Below are positions 22,668-23,632 of a DNA stretch of 23,632 nt, one piece after another; within the stretch, counting starts at the first letter, position 1; every line of letters starts with the position of its first letter. Source of the stretch: JAHEDH01 sp965364515 (GTDB lineage Bacteria; Actinomycetota; Acidimicrobiia; Spongiisociales; ZC4RG35); contig CBDTXZ010000030.1 of NCBI GenBank assembly GCA_965364515.1, positions 1 to 23,632 of the forward strand, written 5' to 3'. The notes under the pieces are model-generated. The model was not told the origin of the DNA. It saw only the letters and a list, made by a program, of their open reading frames with translations, and searched no databases. The position numbers were made by a program, and so were the translations under genes.

Positions 22668-23194
22668 CGGAACGACGGCACTCTCGGAGCAGATTCCTCG
22701 GGCAGCCCGAAGCGCACCAACAGGAACGACAACAGCACCGCACCCAGATGGATCGGGCGATGAACATCGATCGCCATCGGTGATCTGCTCACCGTCGCGA
22801 TCACCTCGTTGCCGTCGGTGAGCATCCAGCGGTGCGCTCGCCCGAATCGCGGCACCTCCGCAGGATGGAAGACGTAGGCGTAGTCCCTGCCGTTGATGCC
22901 GTACGTACCGTGATTCAACCCCGCCGTGGCGATCTTTCTACCGCTCTCGTCGACGATCACCGGCCGAATACCGCCTCCGGTGCCGAACGACGTGAGCCTC
23001 CACCGGGTGCCATCGGCCAACTCGACACGCAGGCCTCGTCCGAAGTAGACGCGGAGATAGCCCATTCGACCGAAAAGCGCGACCGTCGAGCCATCGGACG
23101 TCAAAGCCAGCGACGGGAAACCCCACGGGCTCACCCGCCGGAGATCGGCCTCGCCGAACAGCATGTGGGTGGCACTGACTTCGAGCGGTCTCAT
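22652..23194 (-). CDS. Protein of unknown function with C-terminal hydrophobic segment
   Basis: A 180-residue protein from ATG 23194, 7 bases after the enoyl-CoA hydratase stop. The frame is open further upstream, but that part lies inside the hydratase in another frame. The text has repeated short beta-like units: GDRL-type segments such as ELADGTRWRLTSFG, VIVDESGRKIATAG and MLTDGNEVIATVSR, each with a G/D turn followed by strand residues. Residues about 146-164 (HLGAVLLSFLLVRFGL) form one hydrophobic stretch, possibly a membrane anchor. The strand pattern loosely recalls LURP-one/tubby-like folds, but I cannot confirm this. No function is claimed. Confidence 0.7.
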   Translation of the reverse strand: MRPLEVSATHMLFGEADLRRVSPWGFPSLALTSDGSTVALFGRMGYLRVYFGRGLRVELADGTRWRLTSFGTGGGIRPVIVDESGRKIATAGLNHGTYGINGRDYAYVFHPAEVPRFGRAHRWMLTDGNEVIATVSRSPMAIDVHRPIHLGAVLLSFLLVRFGLPEESAPRVPSFRWGAR

Positions 23195-23201
23195 TCGGCG
23201 C

Positions 23202-23632
23202 TCATTTCCCTTCGAATGCCGCCTCTCGCTTCTCGACGAAGGCGGCCACGCCTTCTTTGGCGTCATCGGTCCAGAAGACGTCGTTGAACCCGTGGGCCTC
23301 GAGCGCGATCCGATCTTCCATCGGTCGACCCGTCCCGTTGTTGATCGCCCGCTTGGCGGCGGCGATCGCCTTGGTGGGCCCCGAGGCATAGGCGTGCGCA
23401 GCGTCCATGGCGGCGTCGAGCAGCTCGTCCGCAGGAACGACACGGTCGGCGAGCTCGATCTCGAGCGCCTCGGCGGCACCCACGAACCTGCCGCTGAAGA
23501 CGATGTCCTTTGCCTTCTGGATGCCCACGATTCGAGTCAGGCGCTGCGTCCCGCCTGCGCCGGGGATGACACCGAGTTTGATCTCTGGCTGACCGACCTG
23601 GGCGTCTTCGGACATGAATCGGAAGTCCGCCG
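23202..23632 (-). CDS. Enoyl-CoA hydratase/isomerase (crotonase family), C-terminal part
   Basis: The gene runs off the right edge, so only about 143 C-terminal residues are seen. They read DFRFMSEDAQVGQPEIKLGV, then IPGAGGTQRLTRIVGIQKAK, with FSGRFVGAAEALEIELADRV and the closing EGVAAFVEKREAAFEGK. These are the standard crotonase-fold blocks, including the glutamate-bearing PEIKLG loop. It likely hydrates 2-enoyl-CoA in fatty-acid or related acyl-CoA breakdown. An internal ATG at 23615 is not the real start because conserved sequence continues upstream of it. Confidence 0.94.
   Translation of the reverse strand, partial: ADFRFMSEDAQVGQPEIKLGVIPGAGGTQRLTRIVGIQKAKDIVFSGRFVGAAEALEIELADRVVPADELLDAAMDAAHAYASGPTKAIAAAKRAINNGTGRPMEDRIALEAHGFNDVFWTDDAKEGVAAFVEKREAAFEGK

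Overview
The window is high-GC DNA with dense, mostly minus-strand genes. It has actinobacterial gene order (iscS-mnmA upstream of ligA) and envelope lipoproteins whose lipobox is followed by threonine/alanine/glutamate-rich spacers. With TANNNT -10 boxes a few bases before start codons, this suggests an Actinobacteriota member, most likely near Acidimicrobiia. That placement is an inference from sequence style, not from a marker search.

Layout. 1-936: a cut alpha/beta-hydrolase and an upstream TetR regulator, both minus, with a well-formed autoregulated promoter at 951-995. 1125-3297 (plus): a small membrane-anchored protein and a large DUF2339 membrane protein, with three 11-bp-spaced GTCAC repeats between them. 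3267-4181: a small lipoprotein gene (minus) divergent from ppa (inorganic pyrophosphatase, plus). 4169-9252 (minus): housekeeping block iscS-like cysteine desulfurase, mnmA, an aldo/keto reductase and ligA.

9306-19154 (minus) is the most interesting part. A TetR regulator, a KAS III-like condensing enzyme with an altered active site, an acyl-CoA ligase, a serine alpha/beta-hydrolase, a LivJ/K-type binding lipoprotein and the ABC parts LivG, LivF, LivH, LivM lie in one direction. Every junction except one is a 4-base ATGA or GTGA overlap. The exception, between the binding protein and livG, holds a perfect 14-bp hairpin. The permease LivH is nearly twice normal length. The set looks like one regulon for importing a small molecule and handling it as an acyl-CoA or ester; the substrate cannot be read from the sequence.

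19155-19481 is a non-coding gap with operator, promoter and hairpin signals. 19482-21684 (minus) carries a fasciclin-domain lipoprotein and leucyl aminopeptidase pepA. 21828-22262 (plus) is an SRPBCC protein with a probable leaderless start. 22275-23632 (minus) holds a small lipoprotein, an unrecognised 180-residue protein and the C-terminal part of an enoyl-CoA hydratase cut by the window edge. No rRNA, tRNA, CRISPR array, insertion sequence or phage gene was found.
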